This document shows, piece by piece, positions 8,952 through 18,530 of a DNA stretch of 24,008 nt; the stretch's first letter is position 1; every line of letters starts with the position of its first letter. The translations under genes and the position numbers were made by a program. The notes beneath the pieces are model-generated. The model was not told the DNA's origin. It saw only the letters and a list, made by a program, of their open reading frames with translations, and did no database searches. The DNA is taken from NCBI GenBank assembly GCA_011109175.1, contig RDEW01000008.1, positions 946,246 to 970,253 of the forward strand, written 5' to 3'. Origin of the DNA: Dicyema japonicum (lineage: Eukaryota > Dicyemida > Rhombozoa > Dicyemidae).

Positions 8952-9614
8952 GTTAACTATCAGTTATCTAAGCCATTAAAAAGCAATTAAAATCAATGGG
9001 AAAATTCGCTTAATGATAACTCGAAAAACGGTAAGAGTTGCATTTGTAATCACATAACTGATGTTATTCATTCTCCTTTAAATGGAAGGTAAATCATTAC
9101 TATTTACGAAGAGAGCATTCGAGAAATAACAACTAATATCTGACACGCATGACTGGTTACCATTGTAACCTGATTTGACCTAAATTTCGTATGATAAAGA
9201 AAATTTAAATTATTTTCCCGTATTTTTAATTTCATTATTGGACAAGGATGTGTCCTCAAAGATGCAAGTGCCTTTCTCTAATTAATAGGTTACGTTAAAC
9301 ATATTTTGAATACGAGACAATAACGAATCTTCTAACCCTAATTCTAACCCCCTAATCCGGATTCAGCTCATGCTCTGCATAGAAATAATCATTTTTGAAT
9401 CAACAAGTTAATCAAAGTGTTCACTATATTGGTAATTTATTACTCAGATTAAAGAGCTTAAAGGAAAATCAAAAATAATTAAATTTGTCGTGCAAGAAAA
9501 CTTAATTAAATATAAAAAAGTGATTATCATTGATTTATGATAAATGTCATCATTAGTGACAGGTGATGGTAACCAGTTCAGCATTCACATAATAATTTAT
9601 TTGCTCTTTTTCAG
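8952..9614. other. AT-rich stretch with a small telomere-like patch
   Basis: No gene seen. At 9333-9352 two imperfect TAACCC-like units occur, too few to call a telomeric repeat. Confidence 0.4.
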
Positions 9615-9619
9615 GGTTA

Positions 9620-10005
9620 ATGTCCGAGTTTATCCAATTTGGAGCTATTGAAACTCAAATCCAGACATTGCTGCATATGCTTCCTTATTTCCAAAAGTTC
9701 GTAGATCCGTTGTCTAATGAGTCTATTAAGGAGACAGACTGGAGGTTATATCCACATTGAGAAGATGAAGAGATCTATGAATTTTTGAATTCAGGATGAC
9801 TCTGAAATATTTTTCCGGCTTGTCGCGCATATTCTAGTAATTTTCTCATTATAGCAATGATTCAGAGATCTACCGGATCAATGAGATAGGGTAGATCTGG
9901 TGTTCTCCTAACATGTAAAGTTTTCTTGAAATACAAAAGTGTGTTAGATATCATTATCCCAACATCCTTCGGTTTACTCGACTCAAAATGGGACAAACTC
10001 ATTGA
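9620..10005 (+). CDS. Candidate gene with three short introns, unknown product
   Basis: Proposed exons are 9620-9744, 9795-9821, 9855-9890 and 9921-10005. The introns are GT-AG, 50, 33 and 30 nt, all phase 2. The product would be 90 residues, starting MSEFIQFGAIETQI, passing through FNDSEIYRINEIG and ending LKMGQTH. The third intron has a CTAAC branch-like sequence 14 nt before its acceptor. An acceptor-like TTTGCTCTTTTTCAG lies 5 nt before the ATG. Each unspliced exon end is followed closely by a stop. No domain is recognised and no poly(A) signal follows the stop, so the gene may continue (an open RGFNILHGCHGNH segment lies downstream). Chance threading is possible. Confidence 0.4.
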
Positions 10006-10388
10006 TTAAGATCCAACTATTGATCACTGCCTACATAATCTACGATATGAATGGAGATCAACCAGAGGATTCAATATTCTTCATGGATGTCATGGTAACC
10101 ACATGACCCAAGAGTACTGAAGAAGAGACAGACTTATTCCTCCAGCGAACGTGAACCACTCGAAGTATCTTTGGTAATTCATAAAATTTAAAATTGAGAG
10201 AAATTTCTTAGAATGTTCAGATTACGTCTCCCTGATCATTGGAGAGCTTCCCAGATATCTATTTGGTCGAATTGTAACTTCCAGAACCAGACGTCTTAGT
10301 AAAAGGTTAAAATTCCTTTACCTCACAAGATTGAATAAAAAAGTCAATCGAAATTTAAAGCCACGTGTCTCCATGTGGTGCTATGTGG
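10006..10388. other. Between two convergent gene candidates
   Basis: Contains an open RGFNILHGCHGNH segment (about 10062-10120, +) that could be a further exon of the upstream candidate. Otherwise nothing is recognised. Confidence 0.3.
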
Positions 10389-10956
10389 CTAATTGGTTGA
10401 AAATTTTTTTCTGATGGCGTTATTAGATTCAGTTTGCTCAGGAGACGCCCAATGCCTTGTCGATATTCAATAGGATTCCACTATTCTCCTACCGGGAGAC
10501 AATTTCTTTCCCTTGCGACGAGTTCTGGAATCGACCTAATCTCCCCGGACAACATCCTCTGGGTCACTGTTCTTGAGTGAAGGTTCTGCTGGATCGCGTA
10601 GGATCAAGAAATTAGTTTTGTTTTGCAGTTCATCACGAATAGTTAGAGAAAAGTCATCCATGCTAGAATGACCCCTCGTAGAGAATCTAGATAATAATTC
10701 GTTAGTTCAACCCGAGTCTCTGGAATTTACTTACATTCCTCTCTAATAGATAAAGTTCCTAGAATAAGCTTATGTCGACGACTTAAATATTTATTTACCC
10801 CCAATCCCTCAAGAGAAAAAACCGGTTGGTAGCGAGAGCGTAACTGCCATAGACGGAGGCTCCCACTGATACGATAAGATGATCTAATGCGATGGGGAAA
10901 TTGAAGATGAGTGCAACATTAATGGGAGATATAGTCTTTACTGCCCCACCAGTCAT
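10389..10956 (-). CDS. Candidate spliced gene, possible membrane protein
   Basis: Proposed minus-strand exons are 10956-10799, 10686-10551, 10524-10493 and 10455-10389. The introns are 112, 26 (or 29 with the neighbouring donor) and 37 nt. The first intron ends with CTAACGAATTATTATCTAG, which carries a textbook branch site. Phases agree throughout, giving about 130 residues. Residues 10-50 are mostly hydrophobic (for example INVALIFNFPIALDHLIVS), suggesting one or two membrane segments. The rest is polar, with NKTNFLILRDPAEPSL. An acceptor-like CAATGTCAATGGCAG ends one base before the ATG. The family is not recognised. The plus strand of exon 1 is also open, and the model depends on threading. 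Confidence 0.38.
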
Positions 10957-11047
10957 CCTGCCATTGACATTGATTGATTTTTTTGATTTTAATTACAAAA
11001 TGAATTAACCAAGTTAGATAACGATTCGATAAAATTTCATTAGACAG

Positions 11048-11395
11048 CTATGGAGACCAACTGAATGAGCCATTGCGTTTCATAGTCATCATGGCTATCG
11101 AGCAAAGCCATACGTCCGAGTTTCTTGACTTGCTGCTTATTGCTCCGGTTGTCTCGACAGCAATCGCGCGAAGGTATATTGGCAGAAGAATCCTCTGTAC
11201 TTCTTTTCCTTAGCTCTCTTTGCGGTAGAAAGTGTCTTTATCACGCTCTCGATGATGATAGTGGAGGAGAGAGAGTCGACACATTCCAAACTAAAGCTTT
11301 CCCCTCCTCGGATGGAAGGATTGTTATTCCGTTCAGTCGCTTACCGTCTCTCTTGTCCAGGTCTGTGGTTTTCAATATGGAGGGAAATCACATTA
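11048..11395 (-). pseudogene. LINE family B, 3' end (degenerate)
   Basis: Minus-strand pieces in order: IPSILKTTDLDKRDGKR and ITILPSEEGKALVWNVST at 11390-11280, VDSLSSTIII, then AKRAKEKKYRGFFCQYTFA (11230-11166), then AIAVETTGAIS at 11163-11130. Together they match the LINE block EPxGLxRxDGKRPDG...LVWDVTCVDT...AExxKxxKYxxLxxxYxFxPIAVETxG. At least two frameshifts separate the pieces. The ordinary C-terminal end (FLxxLGRxL) is missing; the frame instead runs to a stop at 11048-11050. The spacing of the K-R-x-x-G and W-x-V parts resembles the restriction-like endonuclease of R2/NeSL/HERO-type LINEs. That is an inference. Confidence 0.6.
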
Positions 11396-11599
11396 GGAAT
11401 TCAATGATCCCCCATATAATTGTATCCAACAGACTTGAGGAGAACTCTCATAATGAGGATAAGGCTCTTCTAAAGGATTGACCCTGTAATCGTGGGGATA
11501 AGTCTCAATCAGTTTTCTATGCCATAAATATTGATTGCAAATCAAAATTGTGTCATTTATTTTATTGGTTAAGCTGGTGACGTGGCTCTCAAATACTAT

Positions 11600-11752
11600 G
11601 TCTGGAAAACACGGAATTCATGGACTAGACTTCTCTCCTTTGACGTCCAATGTCAAGGAGATCCGGAACCAATTCAGACTGCCGTGCTACATTCTTTATA
11701 AGAGAACGAGGAGCACAGCGATTGCGTGTAAGATCCTAGAACAAGGTTAGCT
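11600..11752 (+). pseudogene. LINE family A fragment (thumb to GHILR linker)
   Basis: The plus-strand peptide LPCYILYKRTRSTAIACKIL (11670-11740) is nearly identical to LPSNILYKRTRSTAISCEIL in the minus-strand family A copy at 15.8 kb, and the DNA is close as well. In that copy it sits just before the LFGHILR motif. Here the frame ends shortly afterwards and the LFGHILR motif is not recognisable. It is a small, dead fragment. Confidence 0.6.
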
Positions 11753-12306
11753 TTTAAGGATCAAAACTCTAATGATGAATATTAAATCACAATTTCCCAG
11801 AAACATCTGATTCCTTTCCTTCGACGCTCTAATTCCTAGGTCGTCTAGGGAATGTTTTCTACACTCATTGAAGATCTTCAAAAATACTACTGGCTATTTA
11901 AGGGAATCGCGCTCGCAATTCTAAGATGGTATAACCACGCAGTCAAGGCAGCTAACATATAGTCTTCGATGTGTTTGTCTATTTCACAGAAATAGATTCT
12001 TAACGATGGGACTTTTTATCGACGTTAAATGCTATCATTAAGAATGCTCAAAAATGACTCGTTTGTTTTTTCTAAAGTCACGTTTATCCATCTTTCAAAA
12101 TTTTGTGACAGTCGGGATTGAACACAAAACATAACTTATTCGATGTTCCCTCATTCCGATGCTTCGTATATCAGTTGTCTCCCAACTATATCATTCTGTC
12201 CAGCCACTCGAGAAGGAGAACAAGATTTATCTGAATCTTGAGAAGATATTAGAGGTTCTACAAACTATCCCTGGATAACTTTGAACAAAGATCGTGTGTG
12301 TTGTCG
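11753..12306. other. Non-coding stretch between LINE fragments
   Basis: Possibly the decayed tail of the family A copy (a frame around 11850-11960 reads STLIEDL, weakly like TLIHQDL of the 3.4-kb copy). Otherwise nothing is recognised. Confidence 0.25.
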
Positions 12307-12625
12307 TTAAACAATATCACGAGACTCTTCGTTTAAGGAAAACTCTAATTTGGGACATTCCATAGACAATCGAGTATCAGTTTCCCAATAGACCTTGGCA
12401 GGGACCTCCAAAATATTAGGAGGCGTTAAAAGGAGAGGATTTTGAAGGACAAGGGAAGCTTGCTTGTGACAGGAACGTGCGAAGGAAAATGACGATGCCG
12501 TTAGTTTCATTGGTTGTACAAGTGTCGTCATGACTGCGGGGTAGGAAAAGCATATAATTTGAACTTGTCACTTTGATAAGACAAACCTTGTATTGGTTCA
12601 TTTGTGCCTTGAAAAGATTAGCCAT
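12307..12625 (-). CDS. Unidentified overlapping open frames, doubtful gene
   Basis: Two minus-strand frames overlap here, 12625-12416 and 12531-12307. The first ATG directly follows an acceptor-like GATTAATTCTTAG, and after 39 nt a GTTTGT donor and a 23-nt GT-AG candidate intron follow. No consistent long spliced product could be built. It lies just downstream of a LINE 3' end, so it may be unrelated flanking DNA. Confidence 0.2.
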
Positions 12626-12699
12626 CTAAGAATTAATCGGATTAAAACTGATAATATTTTTATTAAAAAAAAGACAATTATTTAACAAAGAAACAAATG

Positions 12700-13180
12700 T
12701 TAGTTGAGGAAGCCGGCTGCGTGGATCGCAAACGAGTTTTTTCTGAGTGTGGCCATTCCAATTTTTTGTCTCAGCCAGAACCCTTCTCGTTTATCTCTTT
12801 TTTTTCTGGCAAGCATTCTTCCGAGTTCGCGTAAGAACTCAGCCGTCATTGGACCAACGGCTCCTGATGACTCGACCGCAACAGGAGTAAATCGGTACCG
12901 GTCCCCGAGGCAAGAATATTTCTTGATTTTTAGGTTTTCCGCGGTTGAAGCAGCTGCTCCAGGTGTCTGAACCGATTTGAAAAGATTCGTTCTTGAATAT
13001 GTGTCAACACAAGCTGCTTCTCAGATCAAAGATCTTTCGGATGTGTAAGGGAAAATTCTCTTTCCATTTCCTCGATCAAGACCCACTGGTTCAAGCTGTG
13101 ATAGGAAGCCTGTAATATATCAAATTTATTCCAAAACACAAAAATCAATCAAAAATGGCCCCCGCCAACATAATCTGCTT
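12700..13180 (-). pseudogene. LINE family B, 3' end with nearly intact C-terminus
   Basis: The best family B copy. On the minus strand a single frame runs from about 13110 to the stop at 12702-12700, broken only by a TGA at 13023-13021. In order it reads LEPVGLDRGNGKR, PYTSERSLI then TGA then EAACVDTYSRT, TPGAAASTAENLKIKKYSCL, YRFTPVAVESSGAVG, FLRELGRMLARKKRDKREG, FWLRQKIGMATLRKNS and AIHAAGFLN. This matches the C-terminus of LINE polymerases with the layout DGKR...W(D)VTCVDT...YxFxPVAVETxG...FLxxLGRxL...FLxQR. The TGA sits where the family has Trp, so it is a simple TGG to TGA loss. Upstream, to about 13180, weaker similarity (NKFDILQAS) is visible. It is a truncated, dead copy. Confidence 0.75.
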
Positions 13181-13184
13181 CTTA

Positions 13185-13859
13185 CGATCGCAACGGAGAT
13201 CAACTAGAGAAGCCACCGAATCTCAAGTGCTTCGTAGCTTTTAGTGTAACTAGGCGACCAAGTTTCTTTAGGAAATAATAAAGCGACAAACTTTCTTGTG
13301 GCATATAGAAATTTTCAAGTCTACAAATTCTTTTGTGCTTTGTTAATTGCTAAGCTTTTATTTAATATTTTTGGTATAAAAAAGTCAATTATCTTAGATC
13401 TCCAACTGAGACATCCACATGTGATGTTGATGCGATCTTAGAACAGAAGTGAGGCTTGCGAACATTTTTAAATCCGCTTGTATATTCCTTTCTAGAAATC
13501 TTACTCAGTCATTAAGTCGGGCCACCAAAAAGGAGAAAATACTAAGCCGCATTAATTCAGTGAGAGATGATTTAAGGAGACAATGTTAATTTGCTAGTAA
13601 TATTTGAGGCAAGGCCAAAATTTGGAGGAAGCATTAACAAGCTCCACTGTTCTAACGCCAAGCGCTTCAGACTGAAATTCGAGAGATGAATATTTTTGGT
13701 TGTTTATGCTGTTTATTTTACTTATCGTAAATATTTTAAATAAAAAAACAATTGGGAAAAACTATGATTTTAATATAATTTATTATTTTTGCTTAATAGG
13801 AATATTTTTATTATTTACAGAAAATAGTAACTTATTAAGATCAATCGGAGACATCACTA
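13185..13859. other. AT-rich stretch, nothing recognised
   Basis: A 61-codon AT-rich frame at 13700-13885 is low in complexity and unsupported. No other signal was seen. Confidence 0.4.
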
Positions 13860-14135
13860 AAAATCACGGACGTCATTGCTTCTGAGTGCGACCGGACGTT
13901 TATGGTTCTTAAGAAAAGACGCATAGTTCGTATTTATCGCTCCAGTATTCTCGACAGCAATCGCACTTAACGAGAAAATGTCTAAAGATAAATTTAACCT
14001 TAGTTCTATTTCTTCTCATAAAGGTCAACGAAGCGATGAATATAAGAGATATTGGATCCATGAATTTTCGGAAAAAGAAAGCGTCTGCCGTGCCAATGGA
14101 CAAACTTGGAAAAGTTCGCATTGTAAAAGTATTAG
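13860..14135 (-). pseudogene. LINE family B, 3' fragment
   Basis: On the minus strand, in a frame from about 14020 down to 13870, the translation reads EEIELRLNLSLDIFSLSAIA, VENTGAINTNYASFLKNHKR. AIAVENTGAI corresponds to AIAVETTGAI of the 11.1-kb copy. The DNA around it (TCTCGACAGCAATCGC on the plus strand) is identical for 16 bases between the two. This is the F-x-PIAVETTG block; nothing downstream matches the family, so only a small piece survives. Confidence 0.55.
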
Positions 14136-14440
14136 TTAATGATTCTAGAATGTTCTACCATTAAAACTACACATAATCATAAATTTATAACTTTCTGGTG
14201 TTCAAGCTGCTTATTTCCTAATAAACAATCATTGAATATCTCAAATTAAGTAACTCGGCAATTATCAGTAAAAAAGAAAATTTTTAAAAACAATCACTTA
14301 AAAATTGCTAACATGAGACTTACCCAAGTTGTTGATTGGTAGGAGGTCAAAGATGTGACGTACCTCTATGCCTATTTAGCTTCATGACTGATGAAACCTT
14401 CGCCTTCTTTCTCTCGTAACCGTAAACAAAGTTATAAAAT
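14136..14440. other. Non-coding stretch
   Basis: Nothing recognised. Confidence 0.4.
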
Positions 14441-14658
14441 AAGAAGAAAACCCCCGTTTTGACATTTTGATGTGGACAAAGACAATAGGTCGCTAAGATA
14501 AACAGTAGCTGAAAGTACGGAATATTTGAGATTTCGGTTTCTGGTTATAAACGTTGTTTGGTATAACAATATTCAGATTATAATTAAGGAGTATTACATC
14601 CTAACCATCCCCATCTTTCATCACGATAATGTTGAGCACTCAGAGTTCGTAGTCTATA
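14441..14658. repeat. 218-bp direct repeat, left copy, next to an n
   Basis: It matches 14662-14880 with about nine substitutions and one 1-nt indel (4-5%). The copies are separated only by n (14659) and two bases. No coding content is seen in either. As with the homeobox region, an end-to-end join of two overlapping or allelic contigs explains it better than a true tandem duplication, although the higher divergence leaves that open. Confidence 0.9.
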
Positions 14659-14661
14659 NGT

Positions 14662-14880
14662 AAGGAGAAAACCCCCGTTTTGACATTTCGATGTGGACAA
14701 AGACAATAGGTCGCTAACGATAAACAGTAGCTGAAAGTACGGAATATTTGAGCTTTCGTTTTCTGGTTATAAACGTTATTTGATATAACAATATTCAGAT
14801 TATAATTAAGGAGTATTACATCCTAACCATCCCCATCTTCCATCACAATAATGTTGAGCACTCATAGTTCGTAGTCTATA
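14662..14880. repeat. 219-bp direct repeat, right copy
   Basis: Right partner of 14441-14658. Both end in AGTTCGTAGTCTATA. Confidence 0.9.
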
Positions 14881-15554
14881 TTTACCCCCAAAACTAATAA
14901 TCTGACTGATTTAAATTATTTGAATTTTTGAAGTTTTTTAAGTTTTTGATGATTGACATATTCAATATCGCCAGAATATGTCATTCAACTCTTGACATTT
15001 TTCAGATCGATGTACCAGTAGAGCCTCCATGAATGACTGCGAAGAAACTTGGGATGACTTTCCTTAGGCCGCAACCACATCTTATCAATTCATGCAAAAT
15101 TTAATTTTTATTTCAATTCAGGTGATGTGGTCTTTTGTTATGTAAGCCTTTAGAGCCTTCGGTTTACCGTCCTATGAGTTCTTCAAAAACCAGAAAACCT
15201 AATCTCAGAACGATGCTATTTTCGGATTTTTTTAGCAATCCTTATCGGAATAATCACTGAGATATGTCTGCGACCCGCTAAAGCAGTTTTTTACAGAATC
15301 GTTTTTTTAAGTAACATAATAAGCTAACAGATTTATCATTTTATTTATTTTATTACTATTCTACAGGAAATAGTAAAAATCCAATTTTCTTATCTTATCT
15401 ACTGACTCCTGAATCGAGAAAGTCATTAAGACCTTCGCTGAACCCAATATTCCCTTGCAAAAGTTGAAAAGCTCACAAGACTTGTTTGAGGGCATTGAAG
15501 TAATCTTACTCCCATTACGTTTGCCAAAGAATGTGCAAAATGAGAAATCAAATG
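14881..15554. other. Non-coding stretch
   Basis: An acceptor-like CTTGACATTTTTCAG occurs near 15005 but no coherent exon follows. A minus-strand open run just beyond the LINE tail (15555-15430) has no recognisable motif. Confidence 0.35.
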
Positions 15555-16286
15555 ATTAGTTAACTTCTTCCGACTCTGGCGATTCTTTGCCTTATCTCAC
15601 AACTTGTCAAGCTTTTCCCCGTCCTTTAGGCTTCTCCCGATTTCCTTAAGATCTTCGTCAAAGACGGTCGGTAGAGTTGCCCATGGCCGAGTACGTTAAT
15701 TCAGAGAGTCCACAACAAAGTAATCCTCCGTGGCCACGTTTGCGGGGGTTCCCAGGTCCAAACGAAGTATGTGTCCAAATAGCCTCCAGGATTTCACACG
15801 AAATCGCTGTGCTCCTCGTTCTCTTATAAAGAATGTTTGATGGCAGTCTGGAGTGATTGGAGGGAAGAGTATACCGATGCTCGTCTCTGTCGAAACAGTT
15901 CAACTTTCCAAGTTCTTGTCTTTTGCAGGCCTAAGTGTCCGCGTTATACAGGAAAATTGGTTTCACAAGTGCGTTGTAAAAACGGACTCTTGAATCCACA
16001 TTGAGCCCTTTAAGAGTAAACTAGCTTTTCTTGATTATTTGCAGTACGGCGTTCGCTAAAGTGTTCCGTCTTGTTATGTCCAGCTTTTTTGTTTTGCGTC
16101 AGTACTCTTTGCCACTGCTTTCTCTCTTAATTCCGTGACTTCTGTTTTGTCCGGGTTTACATTTAAGAACCATTCGGCAAACTTGTACGGTATTTCCTTC
16201 AATAAATTAGCGAGTGTTTGTCGTTTAAAGTCAAGTCCACGTTATCTGCATATGCGATTGTGCTCGTATCCCCTTCAAGGAATGAC
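15555..16286 (-). pseudogene. LINE family A: reverse transcriptase palm, thumb and tail
   Basis: The longest LINE piece here, on the minus strand. TSTIAYADNVDLT (about 16270-16235) is the polymerase active site (consensus YADD; here the second Asp is Asn). After a one-base shift it continues LANLLKEIPYKFAEWFLNVN and PDKTEVTEL, the usual continuation (xLNxxKTE). Next come GLNVDSRVRFYNALVKPIFL (thumb), LYKRTRSTAISCEIL (15830-15790), then after a frame change WRLFGHILRLDLGTPANVA (from 15787), ATLPTVFDEDLKEIGRSL and a decayed KKLT end. There are several stops. The order and spacing are those of a LINE polymerase lacking its 5' half. Another copy starts 285 bp away in the opposite orientation. Confidence 0.75.
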
Positions 16287-16319
16287 TCTTTAATATTTAA
16301 AAATATAATTTTTATTTAT

Positions 16320-16529
16320 TTAATTTATGATTTTTTTATTTAAAAAATAAGAATTAAATATTTTTTGTCTTACATCTCGATGAACTGAAGTATGTATCTT
16401 CTTAAGGAGGAATTTGCATGGAGAAACAGCAAATGATGTTTCTACAAGGGTCTGACCATCTAAGGTGCGAAAACTAACGATCTGCGAATCTCCAACTTTA
16501 GAAGATTCAAGTTGCGCCTTGAGGAACAT
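16320..16529 (-). CDS. Unidentified 69-codon open frame
   Basis: Minus-strand frame with ATG, beginning MFLKAQLESSKVGDSQIVSF and open upstream for another seven codons. AATAAA-like signals follow the stop. It sits between two head-to-head LINE copies and is separated from the minus-strand one by very AT-rich DNA. An optional 27-nt GT-AG segment inside would keep the frame. No family is recognised. It may be an exon, or LINE sequence from upstream of the reverse transcriptase active site. Confidence 0.3.
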   Translation of the reverse strand: MFLKAQLESSKVGDSQIVSFRTLDGQTLVETSFAVSPCKFLLKKIHTSVHRDVRQKIFNSYFLNKKIIN

Positions 16530-16570
16530 AAAAGTTGTTGCTAAATTGAACTAATTTTTAAATTCTGTCA

Positions 16571-16984
16571 TCTCCTCGTTTGAGACTACATGAAGCCTTT
16601 GTTAAGCCTAATATACGATTCATCGACCTGGAAATATCCAGAACCGAACAACTTGGACAAGATTCTTTCCACCGAAGACAACTTAGATCCTTACTATACA
16701 AGAGATACTGTAAGGGTCCACTGAGTCTCGAAATTGTTGATATGCGTTGGAGGTTATTTGGACATATCTTACGAATGGACTTGGATGCTCCAGCTGACAC
16801 AGCAATGGAGGACTACTTCATGAGACAGGGACCGTGTTTCCGGGGACGTCGGCATGCTACATTTTCAGAAGCAGTTGAGGGAGATCTAAAGCTTGTGAAC
16901 AGAAGTCTAAGAAGTGGAGACGATATGGACGAGTTGAGAAAACTCTCTTACGATCGAGGAGGTTGGTTCGGAGGATTGTTTTGA
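16571..16984 (+). pseudogene. LINE family A, thumb and tail
   Basis: A continuous plus-strand frame: LRLHEAFVKPNIRF corresponds to VRFYNALVKPIFL of the 16.0-kb copy. RRQLRSLLYKRYCKGPLSLE follows, then MRWRLFGHILRMDLDAPADT, FRGRRHATFSEAVEGDLK and LSYDRGGW with a stop at about 16984. No stop or frameshift interrupts 134 codons, so this fragment is comparatively young, but it lacks the catalytic palm and ends slightly early compared with WKRLTKRIQ in the 3.4-kb copy. It lies head to head with the copy at 15555-16286. Confidence 0.75.
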
Positions 16985-17577
16985 ATACTCTACGTGTGAA
17001 ATTATAACTATTATGGTTTTACACATGTTGCCTATAATAATTGGAAAGAAAGGGGATTTTATGGAATGTCACAGTTAGAAAAGACAAGAGCATTTATCAA
17101 GCTAGCACATACAATTTAATAAAGGTACAACTTGGGTCTGCAAGAAAAAAAGTTACATGGAGAAATCTGGTAGAATAGCTAGTGAAGATATGACAAAAGC
17201 GGAACCCTAAGTATTCATATGTTATGGGAGAGCATTTACGGTTCTTATCAGAGTTCTTTCAAATTGGGACAGACTGAATTTAAACACAATCGATGCATTC
17301 AGTTTTAGATTTTTCTGAGTACTTAAAAAAGATGGATGATGAGTTATATCCACCTTGAGATGAGACTAAGTTTACTAAAGACATTCCACAGTGGCCGGAG
17401 CTACATCAGCTCAACTTACTTCGATTGACCACAAATTGGTCGCGTTGCTAAATAAACTGGTGGCAAGGTTGTATCTGTCATTGGAAGTTACTTTAGAACG
17501 TTACTATAAGTTCTAGTAACTTTTAGAAAAAGAAAGTAAAAAATTGGATAAATCGATTAAAACAATTCAACGACCAC
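16985..17577. other. Non-coding or strongly decayed stretch
   Basis: One plus frame (17045-17500) gives readable segments such as LERKGILWNVTVRKDKSIYQ, but it carries stops at about the rate expected by chance, so I make no call. Confidence 0.3.
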
Positions 17578-17754
17578 TTAAGTTAGTTACCACGACCATA
17601 CTAGGGAGGATACAGTCAAGTATGCCTCTGTCAGCGATGTTATTTCCTTCATAGCAACAAAGAGACGCTCTCCTATTTCCCGACAAGAATTTTCCTCTAA
17701 GGAGAGCCGTTTCACGGCTATCACCCACTTGAGTTATATTCAAGAAATAACTTA
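17578..17754 (+). pseudogene. Possible reverse transcriptase fragment (QG-PLS motif)
   Basis: The plus-strand peptide LGRIQSSMPLSAMLF (17601-17645) resembles the GVxQGxPLSPLLF motif just before the polymerase active site of LINE reverse transcriptases. No active-site motif is found in the expected place downstream, and the alternative frame (DTVKYASVSDVISFIATKRR) is open for 58 codons without any match. This is a weak call on one short motif. Confidence 0.25.
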
Positions 17755-18180
17755 ATTCTTATATTAAGAAATTTTGTAGTAAAAATAAAACAATTTTATT
17801 AAAAATTGAATATTAAAAACTTCGACTGGGCCAGTTATCTTAGTGGTCAATTGATCAGATAGGTTAAGAGGGGTACCTCTGGTGCACTATGGCGTCTAAT
17901 ACATCAATGCCTTATTTCAATATGGATGTAGCATCTCGTTCCACCTCATGGATTCAAGAGACTTTGGAAATGATAACTTTATGATACATAGGTACGTCGG
18001 ATGCATCTATTCATTTGTTGGGATCCTATTTGGCCTAAATTGGTGGTCCTGGAATGCCCGTCCTGATGAGGAACAGTGGAACCATTAGTTAATCCCCGAC
18101 CTAAGTACGACTTTAAGAATTTATTCAATTGCTGCAGAATACTCTCCTCCTAAAGGATTAACTGCCAACTATATTTATCG
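17755..18180. other. Non-coding stretch
   Basis: Holds a possible poly(A) signal for the minus-strand gene above it (AATAAA on the minus strand, 18125-18120). Nothing else is recognised. Confidence 0.4.
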
Positions 18181-18530
18181 CTATTCGCTGATCCAATTCC
18201 AATGTGATTTCCAGCAAATGATCACGTGGTTGAGAGCAAAGCTCGGACCCTTCATTCCAGGCTTGTTTTTCTTTGCCGACTTTCTAGAAGTTTTCTGTCC
18301 TTTACGATTTGATGTAATAAGTAAACTTTGGTCATTCTGTAAATGACTCCATCCTTGGTCACCAGTGGGATAATCTTCACCTGAAAATAGTAAGAAGCGA
18401 GAGCTCACACTTGTAGTACGTCTCAACTGGTAATAATAGATAATTAAGAATTCAGTGTAAGTTAAATGTGCGAATATAAAAATTTACATTCATTATAATA
18501 TACGCCAATAATGGGAGTTTCCATTTTCAT
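18181..18530 (-). CDS. Small spliced gene, unknown product
   Basis: Minus-strand exons are 18530-18488, 18426-18409 and 18380-18181. The introns are 61 nt and 28 nt; the latter runs from GTGAGCTC to TTACTATTTTCAG, with a good branch site and pyrimidine tract. The product is 86 residues, MKMETPIIGVYYNEF then ETYYKCEDYPTGDQGWSHLQ and a basic stretch (RKGQKTSRKSAKKNKPG). Two alternatives keep the last exon. A GTATAT donor with no small intron gives a different middle. An earlier start in another frame reads FHENGNSHYW into ETYYKCEDYP. An acceptor-like CCATCTCCACAG lies just before the ATG. AATAAA is found 58 nt past the stop. No family is recognised. The exon structure is plausible; the exact start is not settled. 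Confidence 0.45.

Noticed and set aside
9333-9352. TAACCC-like units resembling telomeric repeat
   Set aside because: Only two imperfect units; expected by chance in this amount of AT-rich DNA.
10795-10997. Plus-strand frame opposite exon 1 of the 10.4-11.0 kb candidate (MGKLKMSATLMGDIVF)
   Set aside because: 39 codons only, no splice support; noted because it weakens the strand choice for the minus-strand model.
9744-17370. Similar TTATATCCACxTTGAGA stretches at 9746 and 17343
   Set aside because: A 17-base match with one mismatch is expected about once in a window this size; flanks do not match.
16985-17577. Long readable plus-strand frame with several stops
   Set aside because: Stop frequency is close to random and no motif matches, so it does not stand as a pseudogene on its own.
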